A DNA stretch of 64,000 nt from Aggregatilinea lenta (GTDB lineage: Bacteria > Chloroflexota > Anaerolineae > Aggregatilineales > Aggregatilineaceae). Positions within the stretch are counted from its first letter, which is position 1; the number at the start of each line of letters is the position of its first letter. Where the stretch lies: contig NZ_BFCB01000002.1 in assembly GCF_003569045.1 (NCBI RefSeq), positions 1,779,506 through 1,843,505 on the forward strand, given 5' to 3'. The notes below the pieces were generated by a model, which saw nothing but the letters and a program-made list of their open reading frames with translations, was not told the origin of the DNA and made no database searches. The position numbers and the translations under genes are program-made. Shown here piece after piece: positions 49,406 through 57,880 of the stretch.

Positions 49406-50006
49406 CCCCAACCTCCACCACGGGCATTTCCTCGCCCTCGAAAACGATGTGATGCTCGTCCAGGTAGGTGATCGTCGCCAATGCCTCGACCGGCACGCCG
49501 TATTTGGCCTGAAGCTCGCCGCGCCCCACCTCGAACGCCTTTTCCACAACTACTGCCACGCCGACCAATTCGCACTTCGCCTCGCGCACCATGCGCGCCA
49601 GCGCCAGCAGCGTCTTGCCGGACGCCAGGAAGTCGTCCACGATCAGGATGCGCTCGCCGCTCGGCAGGTACTCCGCAGCGACCATCAGGTTCGTCTCGCC
49701 GCCCTTGGTGTGGCTCGGCGCGTTCTCCATGAAGATCGGGCCATACATGGTCACCGGCTTGTGCTTGCGCGCGTAGACCACGGGCACGTTCAGCGCCAGC
49801 GCCGCCATCAGCGCCGGGGCGATGCCGGACACTTCGGCGGTCAGGATGCGGGTAGGGGCCATGTGGCGGAAGCGATCGGCGACCTCTTCGCCCATCGCCT
49901 TGATCAGGTTCGGGTCCATCTGGTGGTTGAGGATGCCATCGATCTTGAGGATGCCATCCCCCAGGTAAACCCCTTCGGCGCGAATACGGTCTTTCAGTGC
50001 TTGCAC
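49395..50006 (-). CDS. xpt: Xanthine phosphoribosyltransferase
   Basis: The 203-residue protein follows the Bacillus-type Xpt in length and motifs: [60 protein letters not shown], and the PRPP-binding loop [19 protein letters not shown]. It converts xanthine and PRPP to XMP. In Bacillus the gene is controlled by a purine riboswitch; none is recognisable here. The transporter operon ends 157 bp upstream and guaA overlaps downstream. Together with the nucleoside transporter and adenine deaminase it forms a purine salvage cluster. Confidence 0.95.
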   Translation of the reverse strand: MQALKDRIRAEGVYLGDGILKIDGILNHQMDPNLIKAMGEEVADRFRHMAPTRILTAEVSGIAPALMAALALNVPVVYARKHKPVTMYGPIFMENAPSHTKGGETNLMVAAEYLPSGERILIVDDFLASGKTLLALARMVREAKCELVGVAVVVEKAFEVGRGELQAKYGVPVEALATITYLDEHHIVFEGEEMPVVEVGDGA

Positions 50007-50078
50007 GATTGTGTCTCCTTCTCTCGGTCAAACCCGGCGGGTCAGACGTTATACGCTGCACCAATCGATCACGGTGAC

Positions 50079-50149
50079 GGACGGGCATGCCCGTCCATCG
50101 TTTATAAAGCGAGTCCCCCACATGGCTAGTAGAGGACTCGCAAACTCAT
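50079..50149. repeat. Perfect palindrome and hairpin between permease gene and xpt
   Basis: GGACGGGCATGCCCGTCC (50079-50096) is a perfect 18-bp palindrome. A second hairpin (stem GCGAGTCC/GGACTCGC, about 50109-50142) follows toward the permease gene and may terminate the transporter transcript; on the minus strand it is followed by TTTATAA. Confidence 0.6.
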
Positions 50150-50163
50150 CCTTTAACGCTCCC

Positions 50164-51132
50164 TTAGTGCTTCTCGAACGCGGTGCCGAGCGCGCGAGGT
50201 GGAGCCGCCCGTACAAAGCGCCGCACCGCCGGTTGGAAGCGCGCCGGCGTATACCGCACCAGCCGGTTCAGCACACCGCTCGTGGCGAAAAGAAGCGTCA
50301 GGATCATCAGGAACCACGGCAGCATATTGATTACCTGTGTCGGCAGATCGATCACGTTCGAGTCTTGCAGGTCGATGGCAATCGAACGCAGGCCGACGAT
50401 GAGATACGCACCCATCGCCACACGCCACGGAATCCACAACCCGAAAATCACGATCGCCAGCGCGATCCAGCCCTCGCCACCAAGGTCCTCTTTCCAGCCC
50501 AGCTTGACCGAGAGCGAATAGGTTGCGCCCGCTAACCCGACCAGCGAGCCGCCAACGACAACGTAAAAGTAGCGCAGGCGGTTCACGGGCTTGCCACGCA
50601 CGAACGCCGCTTCGGGCTGCTCCCCGATGCTGCGCAGTGTCAGCCCGGCGCGCGTGCGATAAAGATACCACCACATCAGGCCGATCAGGATCAGGCTGAA
50701 GTAAATCAGCACGTTATGGCTGAACAGCACCGGTCCCAACACCGGGATATCCTTGAGGATCGGGATCGGCACGACAGGAATTTCCTTGCCCGGCTGGTTA
50801 AAGTGCGGCTTACCCAGGAAGATCGCCAGATCCGCGCCGAGGATGGTCAGCACGAAGCCGACCGCGACTTGATTCAGCCGCAGCGCGATACTCGAAAAGA
50901 CGACGACGAACGCCATAAGCGCGCCCACGGCCATTGCCGCCAGGATCGCATAGATCAGGCTGCCGGTCGTGCGCGCGACGACGTGCGCCGTCATCGCGGA
51001 GAGCATGATCGAGCCATCGAGCGACAGGTTAATCACGCCGGCGCGCTCCGTAATCAGCTCGCCCTGCCCGGCGATTACTATCGGCGCGGCAGCGCGGACG
51101 ATGCCGCGCAGCGTGCTGGATAATCCGTCCAT
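50164..51132 (-). CDS. BMP-type nucleoside ABC transporter permease 2
   Basis: The 322-residue polytopic protein opens with LRGIVRAAAPIVIAGQGELI, TERAGVINLSLDGSIM, the typical block of the second permease of Bmp/YufQ/NupQ systems. Other family blocks are LRLNQVAVGFVLTILGADLA and TRAGLTLRSIGEQPEAAFVRG (coupling loop to the ATPase). It has about 8-9 membrane segments. With permease 1 it would form the channel for nucleoside import. GAGG lies 5 nt before the ATG. It is separated from permease 1 by 205 bp of repeat DNA, unusual within such an operon. Confidence 0.93.
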   Translation of the reverse strand: MDGLSSTLRGIVRAAAPIVIAGQGELITERAGVINLSLDGSIMLSAMTAHVVARTTGSLIYAILAAMAVGALMAFVVVFSSIALRLNQVAVGFVLTILGADLAIFLGKPHFNQPGKEIPVVPIPILKDIPVLGPVLFSHNVLIYFSLILIGLMWWYLYRTRAGLTLRSIGEQPEAAFVRGKPVNRLRYFYVVVGGSLVGLAGATYSLSVKLGWKEDLGGEGWIALAIVIFGLWIPWRVAMGAYLIVGLRSIAIDLQDSNVIDLPTQVINMLPWFLMILTLLFATSGVLNRLVRYTPARFQPAVRRFVRAAPPRALGTAFEKH

Positions 51133-51139
51133 AGATCCT

Positions 51140-51335
51140 CGTTGATAGTTGTTAGTCGTTAGTGATTAGTTGTTAGTCAGGCATCAAACGCGTGCGCGCT
51201 TCAGCGCAACACCATTCCCGAAACCTGTTCTTGTAGGGGGCAATTCATGAATTACCCCCTACAAACCCCATCTGGTCGCGTACCCCGGGCGAGGTTTGAA
51301 CTAACAACTAAAAACTATCCACTGATCAATGCTCT
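51140..51335. repeat. Repeat elements inside the nucleoside transporter operon
   Basis: Two C modules (51142-51178 with GTTGTTAGTCGTTAGTGATT; 51298-51332 with CTAACAACTAAAAACTATCC) flank a B hairpin at 51233-51262 (GTAGGGGGCAATTCATG and near-complement, one mismatch). The two C modules are roughly inverted with respect to one another, giving the cluster an element-like outline. Confidence 0.75.
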
Positions 51336-51337
51336 TC

Positions 51338-52537
51338 TCACGTGCGATCCGTATCGTCAGGCTGGACCTGGCGCGGCGGGAAGAAACGGTTACGTACGCC
51401 AAACGCCAGCACGACCATCAGCACGACCGTGCTTTGCAGCACGCGCACCAGCGAGCGGTCGAGCGACAGATCGTGATCCCACATGAAGCCGTTTTCGATG
51501 CTCTGGCCGCCCTTCGATAGCACGGCGAACACGAACGAGACAAACGGCGTCAGGATGATCGACAGTCCCGCCAGCAGTACGACCAGGATCGCCAGGAATC
51601 CCAGGCCGCCCGAAGGTGACGCGGTGAGCTTGTTCACGTCCGGAGCCATCACGCGGAACGCTCCCGCGATGCCCGCCATCGCTCCGCACAGCGCCATCGA
51701 CAGGTAGATGTTGCGCTCCGTGCGCACGCCCAGCAGGAACGCCGAGCGCATATTTTTGCCCATCGCACGAAGCTGCAAGCCCCAGCGCGAGACGTACATG
51801 ATCACCGCCACCAGTACGAACACGCCGATCGCCACGTAGATCGGGATTGGGCTGAGCCGCCGGAAGTCCGCGAAGGTGGGCAGCTGCGCGTTGGCCGGGA
51901 AGCGCGCGGTTTCGGTCGCGCGGCTGCCGATCGGCTGCCACGGACCGCCGTTTGAGATCAGGAACATATTGAAGGTCTGCGCGATGAAGTTCAGCGCCAC
52001 GCCGCCAAAAATCTCATTGACGCCGCCGCGTGTCTTCAGCACCGCGCACACCAGCGCCCACGCCGCGCCAAAGATCGAGGCGAACACGACGCACAGGATC
52101 AGGATCGGCGCGCGACCCAGGCCGAGATCGATCGGGAAGTGCCCTTCGGCGAACAGCCGGATCGCCCACGTCGCGCCGATCGCGCCCGTGACCATCTGGC
52201 CCTCGACGCCGATGTTCCACAGTCCCGCCGTGTAGACCAGCACCAGCCCGAACGACGTGATCGCCAGCGGCATCCAGTACGACACGAGATCGGCCCGCTT
52301 GGCGGCGCTGGCCAACGTGCCTTGATACAGGTAGTCCCACGCGACCGTGGGGCTGGCCCCCTGCCACTGCAAAATCAGGATGATGATCGCCAGCGCCGCC
52401 GCAATGCCAAAAAACGGCATGAGCACAGCAGGCAGCAGGTCGCGCAGGTAGCCCCACCACACCGACACGGGCGGCGTCTGCGGCGCGAGCTTCTCCGGCT
52501 GGGAGCGCGTCGGCGTTTCCTGCGTAATGCCGCTCAT
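51338..52537 (-). CDS. BMP-type nucleoside ABC transporter permease 1
   Basis: The ATG at 52537 overlaps the ATPase stop codon (ATGA) and has GGGGAGGACC upstream. The 399-residue protein has an N-terminal tail, then about 9-10 membrane segments with YLYQGTLASAAKRADLVSYW, MPLAITSFGLVLVYTAGLWN, IGVEGQMVTGAIGATW and FGGVALNFIAQTFNMFLIS. The coupling block is WGLQLRAMGKNMRSAFLLGV. It belongs to the BPD_transp_2 family and pairs with the permease at 50164. The IGVEGQM motif is characteristic of nucleoside (NupP/BmpB) importers. Confidence 0.94.
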   Translation of the reverse strand: MSGITQETPTRSQPEKLAPQTPPVSVWWGYLRDLLPAVLMPFFGIAAALAIIILILQWQGASPTVAWDYLYQGTLASAAKRADLVSYWMPLAITSFGLVLVYTAGLWNIGVEGQMVTGAIGATWAIRLFAEGHFPIDLGLGRAPILILCVVFASIFGAAWALVCAVLKTRGGVNEIFGGVALNFIAQTFNMFLISNGGPWQPIGSRATETARFPANAQLPTFADFRRLSPIPIYVAIGVFVLVAVIMYVSRWGLQLRAMGKNMRSAFLLGVRTERNIYLSMALCGAMAGIAGAFRVMAPDVNKLTASPSGGLGFLAILVVLLAGLSIILTPFVSFVFAVLSKGGQSIENGFMWDHDLSLDRSLVRVLQSTVVLMVVLAFGVRNRFFPPRQVQPDDTDRT

Positions 52538-54003
52538 GCGCCGGTCCTCCCCCCGATGAGTTCGCCCAGGTGACTGGCCGTCATGTGCGCCGGATCGTCC
52601 ACCAGCGTCGCCTGACCGCCGAAGAAGACCAGGATGCGGTCGCTGTAGGCCACAATCTCGTCCAGCTCGGCGGAGATGAACAGAATCGCCGTGCCGTCCT
52701 CGCGGCGCGCCAGCAGCTGCTCCCAGATGGTGTTCGCGCTTTCCACGTCTAGGCCGCGCGTCGGATGTTCCAGCAGCAGCAGCTTCAGTTTGTGGCGCAG
52801 CAGTGACAGCGCGAAACGCTGCTGGTTGCCGCCGGACAGCGTCTGGATCGGGCTGCCGGGCCGCCCCTTCACATTGAAGTGGCTGATGCGTTCCTGCGTC
52901 GCGCGGCGCGCCTGGAACCAGTTCACCCAGGGCGCCGCATTGGGCAGCGTCAGCGCGAAGTGCTCGGTGAGCGTCATACCGGCGATCAGCCCTTCTTCCA
53001 GGCGACCGGCGGGCAAAAACGCGATGCTCGACTGCACGAACTGGTGGTACGGTCTGCCTGCCATCGAGCGCCCCGCGATGTGGATCGTGCCGCTCTGTGG
53101 CGCGAGCAGGCCGGTGCACGCGCGGACGAACTCTCCCTGGCCGCTGCCGTCCAGCCCGGCGAGGCCGATCACCTCACCCGCGCGCACGTCCAGCGACACG
53201 TGATCGACCGTCAGGCGGCGTGTCACCAGCGATACGTCTTTCACGGCCAGCACCGGCGGTCCCACCTCGACGGGCGGGCGCGCCTGCCGGTCCACCACCT
53301 TGCCGAACATCAGCTCGACCAGGGTGCTGATCGCGCAGGGAATGGCCGTGCGGCCCACAAAACGGCCCCGGCGCAACACGACGGCTTCGTCGCACAGCTC
53401 GATCACGTCTTCCAGCTTGTGCGATACCAACACGACCGTCAGCCCGTCCTCTTTCGCCAGCGCCTTGAGCACGTCGAACAACTGCGACTTTTGCTCGGCG
53501 GAGATACCCGTCGTCGGCTCGTCGAGGATCAGCGCGTGCACGTTCAGCGAGAGCAGTCGGATGATCTCCAGTTGCTGCCGCTCGCCGATGGTCATCATGT
53601 CGATATAGGCGTCGGGGTCCAGGTCGAAGTTGAAGCGCTCGGCCAGCGTCACCAGTGCTTCGCGCGCCGCGTGGCGGTCGGGGAAGAAGCCGCCGGGTCG
53701 CCCGGCGATGAAGTTTTCGAGCACGGTAAAGGGGGGAAAGTCGAGCGGGTCCTGGTACAGCATGCCGATCCCATGCTCGATGGCACTGGTCGGGCTTTCC
53801 AAAATAACCGGCGTCCCGTCTACCACGATCTCGCCACTGTCGGCGGACTGGTAGCCGGACATGATCTTCATTAAGGTACTTTTGCCCGCGCCGTTTTCCC
53901 CCAGGATGGCGTAAATGTGGCCGCCCTCGAACGTCAGCGAGATGTCCTGATTGGCCCGCACGCGTCCGAAGGATTTCGAGATATGGTTGAGTTCGACGCG
54001 CAT
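52534..54003 (-). CDS. BMP-type nucleoside ABC transporter ATP-binding protein
   Basis: The start at 54003 (MRVELNHISKSFGRVRANQD) is preceded by AAGAAGC. The 489-residue protein has two tandem ABC domains, as in RbsA/NupO-type importers. The first has Walker A AILGENGAGKSTLMKIMSGY, signature-like TIGERQQLEIIRLLS and Walker B ALILDEPTTG. The second has a degenerate Walker A (GLDGSGQGEFVRA), signature LSGGNQQRFALSLLR and LLLLEHPTRGLD. The degenerate second P-loop is normal for the family. It energises import of nucleosides with the two permeases and the BMP binding protein. Confidence 0.95.
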   Translation of the reverse strand: MRVELNHISKSFGRVRANQDISLTFEGGHIYAILGENGAGKSTLMKIMSGYQSADSGEIVVDGTPVILESPTSAIEHGIGMLYQDPLDFPPFTVLENFIAGRPGGFFPDRHAAREALVTLAERFNFDLDPDAYIDMMTIGERQQLEIIRLLSLNVHALILDEPTTGISAEQKSQLFDVLKALAKEDGLTVVLVSHKLEDVIELCDEAVVLRRGRFVGRTAIPCAISTLVELMFGKVVDRQARPPVEVGPPVLAVKDVSLVTRRLTVDHVSLDVRAGEVIGLAGLDGSGQGEFVRACTGLLAPQSGTIHIAGRSMAGRPYHQFVQSSIAFLPAGRLEEGLIAGMTLTEHFALTLPNAAPWVNWFQARRATQERISHFNVKGRPGSPIQTLSGGNQQRFALSLLRHKLKLLLLEHPTRGLDVESANTIWEQLLARREDGTAILFISAELDEIVAYSDRILVFFGGQATLVDDPAHMTASHLGELIGGRTGA

Positions 54004-54185
54004 AAGCTTCTTTCGAATACAGCCGGATGACGACGCCAAAACGCCAGTGGTTCCGCCATGCCCGGAAGTATACCGGATCGGGCGCGGTCAAGGCTACACA
54101 ACACCACGATCCGCGCTCAAACAGCGGGAAAATAAGAGGAGAGGAGGACAATCCCCCTCTCCCCGTGTATCCACACAGCAGAGCG

Positions 54186-55424
54186 TTATTCGCTCGTGCC
54201 CACGATGCCTTCGAACAGCTGCGGCGGCGTGATTTCGTCCGAGGTCGCTGCCTCGTCGGCATTCGCCGCCTGGTACCAGATCTGCTTTTCGGACGCGACC
54301 TGGCCGTCCTCCAGGAAGACGGAGCCATCCTGGAAGCTCAGCGGGCCGGTCCACAGGTTCAGGCCGCCCTCTTCGCCCTGCGCGCCCGCCGCCAGACCGG
54401 CGATGAACTCATCCAGCGTAGCCTTTTCCTCGTCGGTCAGGCCGTTGCCGTATTCATAGCCCACAGCCGTCGTATCGGGATTGTTGATGTCGGACCAGTC
54501 CGGCGCGTTCCACGCCCAGCCCGGCGCCCAGGTGCCGTCCATCACTGCTTGCACGGTTTCGAGATAGGCGGGGCCCCAGTTAAAGTACGGGACGCCCAGG
54601 CAGATATCCGGCGCTTCAGCGCAGCCGTCCTTGTAGTCGTAGGAAACGGCCCACACGTCGTCGCCTTCCGCCGCGCGCTGGTTCGCAACGACGATCGCCT
54701 CGGTGGTGTCGATACCGGAGATCAGCACGTCCGCGCCGTCATCCAGGAACGCATTCGCCACTTCGGTCGGGTCGAGCGTCACGCCGGGGATGTTGAACCA
54801 GAAGCCGATCCAGGTCACACTGAACTGGAGTTCGGCGGGGTCCATACCACGGTAATTCTCGTAGCAGTATTGCGCGCCCAGGTACACGGAGTTGACCAGG
54901 CGGGTGGTTTCGGGATCGATCAATGGCCCGATGTAACCGATCTGGCCGGTTTGGGTCTTCAGGGCCGCCGCACATCCGGCGATCATCTTGCCATATTCCA
55001 TCTGGCCCATAAAGTTGCCCAGGTTCGCCGGGGCGCCTTCCCAGGCCGCGTCGTCGCCGGACGCATTGATGAAGGTAACGTCCGGGTACAGGTCGGCCAC
55101 GACCGTTGTGTCAACTTCAAAATCTGCCGAGGTCGTCAAAATGAGTTGTGCGCCCTGGTCCACCATGTCCTGGACCGCAGAGTCCAGCGTGGTTTCGGGG
55201 CGATCTGCCGAGTTCAGGCTTTCGAGCACGATCATCTTGGCGCCGGGCACGTTTTCCTCCACGTACAGCCCGGCTTCATAATGCGCTTGGCTCCAACCGT
55301 GGTCGTCCTTCGGGCCGACCAAAATTACGCCGAAGATGAACTCGTCATCCTGCGCCATCGCCGGCACGATACCGCCGAGTACGACTGCCGTCAAGATGAG
55401 TAAAACGGTCAATTTCCTCAACAT
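54186..55424 (-). CDS. BMP-family (nucleoside-binding) ABC transporter substrate-binding protein
   Basis: The start at 55424 (MLRKLTVLLILTAVVLGGIV) has GAGGAG 7 nt upstream. The 412-residue protein has a signal peptide ending at PAMAQ, with no lipobox Cys. The BMP domain has GVILVGPKDDHGWSQAHYEA, ILTTSADFEVDTTVVADLYP, NASGDDAAW, IGYIGPLIDPETTRLVNSVY and VLISGIDTTEAIVVANQRAA. BMP (PnrA-like) proteins bind purine nucleosides in the relatives that have been studied. It is the first gene of the transporter operon. A binding protein without a lipid anchor is somewhat unusual in a cell that may lack an outer membrane. Confidence 0.93.
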   Translation of the reverse strand: MLRKLTVLLILTAVVLGGIVPAMAQDDEFIFGVILVGPKDDHGWSQAHYEAGLYVEENVPGAKMIVLESLNSADRPETTLDSAVQDMVDQGAQLILTTSADFEVDTTVVADLYPDVTFINASGDDAAWEGAPANLGNFMGQMEYGKMIAGCAAALKTQTGQIGYIGPLIDPETTRLVNSVYLGAQYCYENYRGMDPAELQFSVTWIGFWFNIPGVTLDPTEVANAFLDDGADVLISGIDTTEAIVVANQRAAEGDDVWAVSYDYKDGCAEAPDICLGVPYFNWGPAYLETVQAVMDGTWAPGWAWNAPDWSDINNPDTTAVGYEYGNGLTDEEKATLDEFIAGLAAGAQGEEGGLNLWTGPLSFQDGSVFLEDGQVASEKQIWYQAANADEAATSDEITPPQLFEGIVGTSE

Positions 55425-55831
55425 GTACGCTCTCCTCGAACTGTGTATCATGGGCACGCCGGGTCTTTTTAACCCCGCTTTAAAACTCAGTGTATTAGAA
55501 ATTGGGCCAAAAGGCTACTACAAAAGACACAAATTAGAGCGGTTTTTACGCAGCATTGAACGAACCGCCGTCTGGATAGGCGGTAGGTAAACACCGGCGA
55601 TTGTCAGTTGCCTGAGGCGGGACTCCGCGTCCGGGCAATTGCTGAATTGTCCCGGCTGCGTGCAGGTTTGGGAGGCGAAATGCAAGGGCGGGTTTGTGCG
55701 GATTAACGACTGTGCCCGGTGGCGGGCAGACCTTACCCCGGCCCTTTGCCAATCAAGCTGGAGAGGGGAGAAAGACGCGATCACGCGCTTCGTAGGGGCG
55801 TATAGCGATACGCCCCTACGTTTTCCGTGCC
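55425..55831. other. Region between adenine deaminase gene and transporter operon
   Basis: The part next to the transporter (55425-55600) is AT-rich and should hold its promoter, with TAATAC near 55490 on the minus strand and an inverted repeat CCGCC...GGCGG near 55563-55585. The part next to the deaminase gene is repeat DNA (55600-55822). No purine riboswitch consensus is seen. Confidence 0.45.
55730..55822. repeat. Composite palindromic repeat (A then B)
   Basis: A degenerate A module (CTTACCCCGGCCCTTTGCCA...GGAGAGGGG) is followed after about 25 nt by a perfect 12-bp-stem B hairpin at 55792-55819 (GTAGGGGCGTAT, AGCG, ATACGCCCCTAC). Confidence 0.85.
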
Positions 55832-57544
55832 CTACACGAACAGATCCACCAGCTCGAATGTGTCGCCGTCCACGAGGCCCAGGTCGGTCAGCTTGAGCGC
55901 GGGGATCACTTCAAGCGCCATGAAGCTCATCGCCATGAACGGGTCGTGCAAGCCGGAACCGAGCGTGTTGCGCGCGGCGTCGAGCAGCGCATCCAGCGCC
56001 GCACGGACGTCCGTCACCGGGGCGTCGCACATCAGCCCACCGACCGGCAGCGGCAGCATCGCCAGCACGTTCTCGCCGTCCACGGCTACCAGCCCACCGC
56101 CCATCTTGGCGACGGCGCGCGCCGCCGTCATCATGCTTGTGTCGTCCACGCCGATCACGACCAGATTGTGATGATCGTGCGCGACGGTCCCGGCGATCGC
56201 GCCGCGCTTGAGGCCAAAACCGTGGATGAACCCCTTGCCTATGCCGCCCTGGCCGGTGTGCCGCTCGATGACGGCCATCTTCAGGATGTCGCGCGCCGGG
56301 TCCGCGACGGCGCTCCCGTCCAGGGTGGTGGCCGGCTCGATGCAGTGCTGCGTCACGAGTTGATCGACGATGCTGCCGATTACGCGCACGCGCTCGCCCT
56401 GCGCGGGGATGGTGAAATCGACCGTGTCCCAGTCGATGCGCAGCTCGCCGGACAGCTCCGCGCCGCTGTGCGGGGCGAAGTCCACCACCAGCTCACCGTC
56501 CCGCGCGACGATCTGCCCGCCGCAGACGACCAACTCGGCGTGCGGCGCGCTCAGGTCGGAGAACACGATCAGGTCCGCGCGGCGGCCCGGCGCGATCGCG
56601 CCCCGGTCGCGCAGGCCGAAGTATTCGGCGGTATTGAGCGTGCCCATGCGGATCGCGGTGATCGGATCGATCGTGCCCTCGGCAATCGCCACGCGGATCA
56701 TATAGTCGATCGAGCCATCGTCGAGCAGGTCGGCGGGCTGGCGGTCGTCGGTGCACCAGCAGATGCGGCGGCTGTTATCGGGCGTGATCAGCTTCAGCAG
56801 CGGGCGCAGGTTGCGCGCGTTGGTGGCTTCACGGATGAAGATCGTCAGGCCCTTGCGCAGCTTCTCCTGCGCTTCCTCGACCGTGGTGCACTCGTGATCG
56901 CTCTGGATGCCCGCTGCAATATAGGCATTGAGATCCTTCCCGCGCACGTTCGGGCAGTGGCCGTCGATGGGATGGCCCTCAAACGCGTCGATTTTGTCCA
57001 GCACGCCCGGATCGCCTGCCAGCACGCCGGGATAGTTCATCATTTCCGCCAGCCCGATCACCTCTGGCGCATCAAGCAGCGAGGCCAGATCCGCCGCGTC
57101 GAGAGCCGCCCCGCTGGTTTCCAGGTGGGTCGCCGGGACGCAGCTCGACGCCATGACGAAGATGCCCAGCGGCGTGCGACGCGCCTCGTCCAGCATGTAC
57201 TGGACGCCGTCCAGACCGTGCACGTTGGCGATCTCGTGCGGATCGGTGATGACGGTGGTGATGCCGTGGGCCAGCACGGCGCGGCTGAATTCAGGGGGGG
57301 TGCACAGGCTGCTTTCGATGTGCACGTGCGCGTCGATGAGGCCCGGCGCGACGAAGCGACCGCCCAGATCGAGCGTCTCCGCACCAGTATATCCGTCGCC
57401 TACCCCGACGATCACGCCGTCTTTGATCGCAATCTCGGTGGGATAAACCTCACCGCTTAACACGTTGACGAGCCGCATGTTCGTCAGTATCAGATCGGCG
57501 GGCGTTTCCCCACGCGCCGCCGCGATCCGCTCTGCCCGTTCCAT
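55832..57544 (-). CDS. ade: Adenine deaminase
   Basis: The 570-residue amidohydrolase matches microbial AdeC/Ade in length and motifs. GRFVAPGLIDAHVHIESSLC carries the HxH metal ligands, and ITTVITDPHEIANVHGLDGV, DGHCPNVRGKDLNAYIAAGI and the SDHECTT segment follow. The C-terminal domain contains VAHDHHNLVVIGVDD and GGLVAVDGENVLAMLPLPVGG. It deaminates adenine to hypoxanthine and ammonia in the cytoplasm. Upstream of the nucleoside transporter on the same strand, it fits a role in processing imported purines. AGGAGAGG lies before the ATG. Confidence 0.96.
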   Translation of the reverse strand: MERAERIAAARGETPADLILTNMRLVNVLSGEVYPTEIAIKDGVIVGVGDGYTGAETLDLGGRFVAPGLIDAHVHIESSLCTPPEFSRAVLAHGITTVITDPHEIANVHGLDGVQYMLDEARRTPLGIFVMASSCVPATHLETSGAALDAADLASLLDAPEVIGLAEMMNYPGVLAGDPGVLDKIDAFEGHPIDGHCPNVRGKDLNAYIAAGIQSDHECTTVEEAQEKLRKGLTIFIREATNARNLRPLLKLITPDNSRRICWCTDDRQPADLLDDGSIDYMIRVAIAEGTIDPITAIRMGTLNTAEYFGLRDRGAIAPGRRADLIVFSDLSAPHAELVVCGGQIVARDGELVVDFAPHSGAELSGELRIDWDTVDFTIPAQGERVRVIGSIVDQLVTQHCIEPATTLDGSAVADPARDILKMAVIERHTGQGGIGKGFIHGFGLKRGAIAGTVAHDHHNLVVIGVDDTSMMTAARAVAKMGGGLVAVDGENVLAMLPLPVGGLMCDAPVTDVRAALDALLDAARNTLGSGLHDPFMAMSFMALEVIPALKLTDLGLVDGDTFELVDLFV

Positions 57545-57880
57545 CAGAACCTCTCCTGTTGACTGGTTCCGGCAATAGGTAATTCCCTTGATTATAGGAC
57601 CAAACTGCGTTTCGACGTTAGCTATTTAGGGGAATGTTAACCTGAGGAGAGGATGCAGCAGGGACAACGACGATCTGTGAGAAAAAGCAAGATTGCGCGC
57701 GATGGGTAGGGACAGTTCAGTACTGCCCCTACGGTGTTCGGGATTGCGGGGGAAAAACCAAGGGCGGGCTGCAAACCCGCCCCTGCAGATGGCCAGAGAC
57801 TGTGCGTGTCTCCCCTCTCCAATCGGATTGGAGAGGGGCCGGGGGTGAGGTTTCTTAGCTACCCACTCCCGGCCATCCCA
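57545..57880. repeat. Intergenic repeat cluster between ABC exporter and ade genes
   Basis: 57545-57700 should hold the ade promoter and shows nothing else. 57706-57732 is a B hairpin with CAGT/ACTG arms, 57762-57783 a B-like hairpin (GGGCGGG...CCCGCCC), and 57812-57838 an A hairpin (CCCCTCTCCAATC, one base, complement) with flank GGCCGGGGGTGAGG. Confidence 0.8.

Noticed and set aside
47801-49471. Plus-strand open frame of 556 codons
   Set aside because: It is antisense to guaA, which is unmistakable on the other strand.
50007-50163. Purine riboswitch before xpt
   Set aside because: The conserved junction and loop sequences are not found on either strand; only simple hairpins are present.
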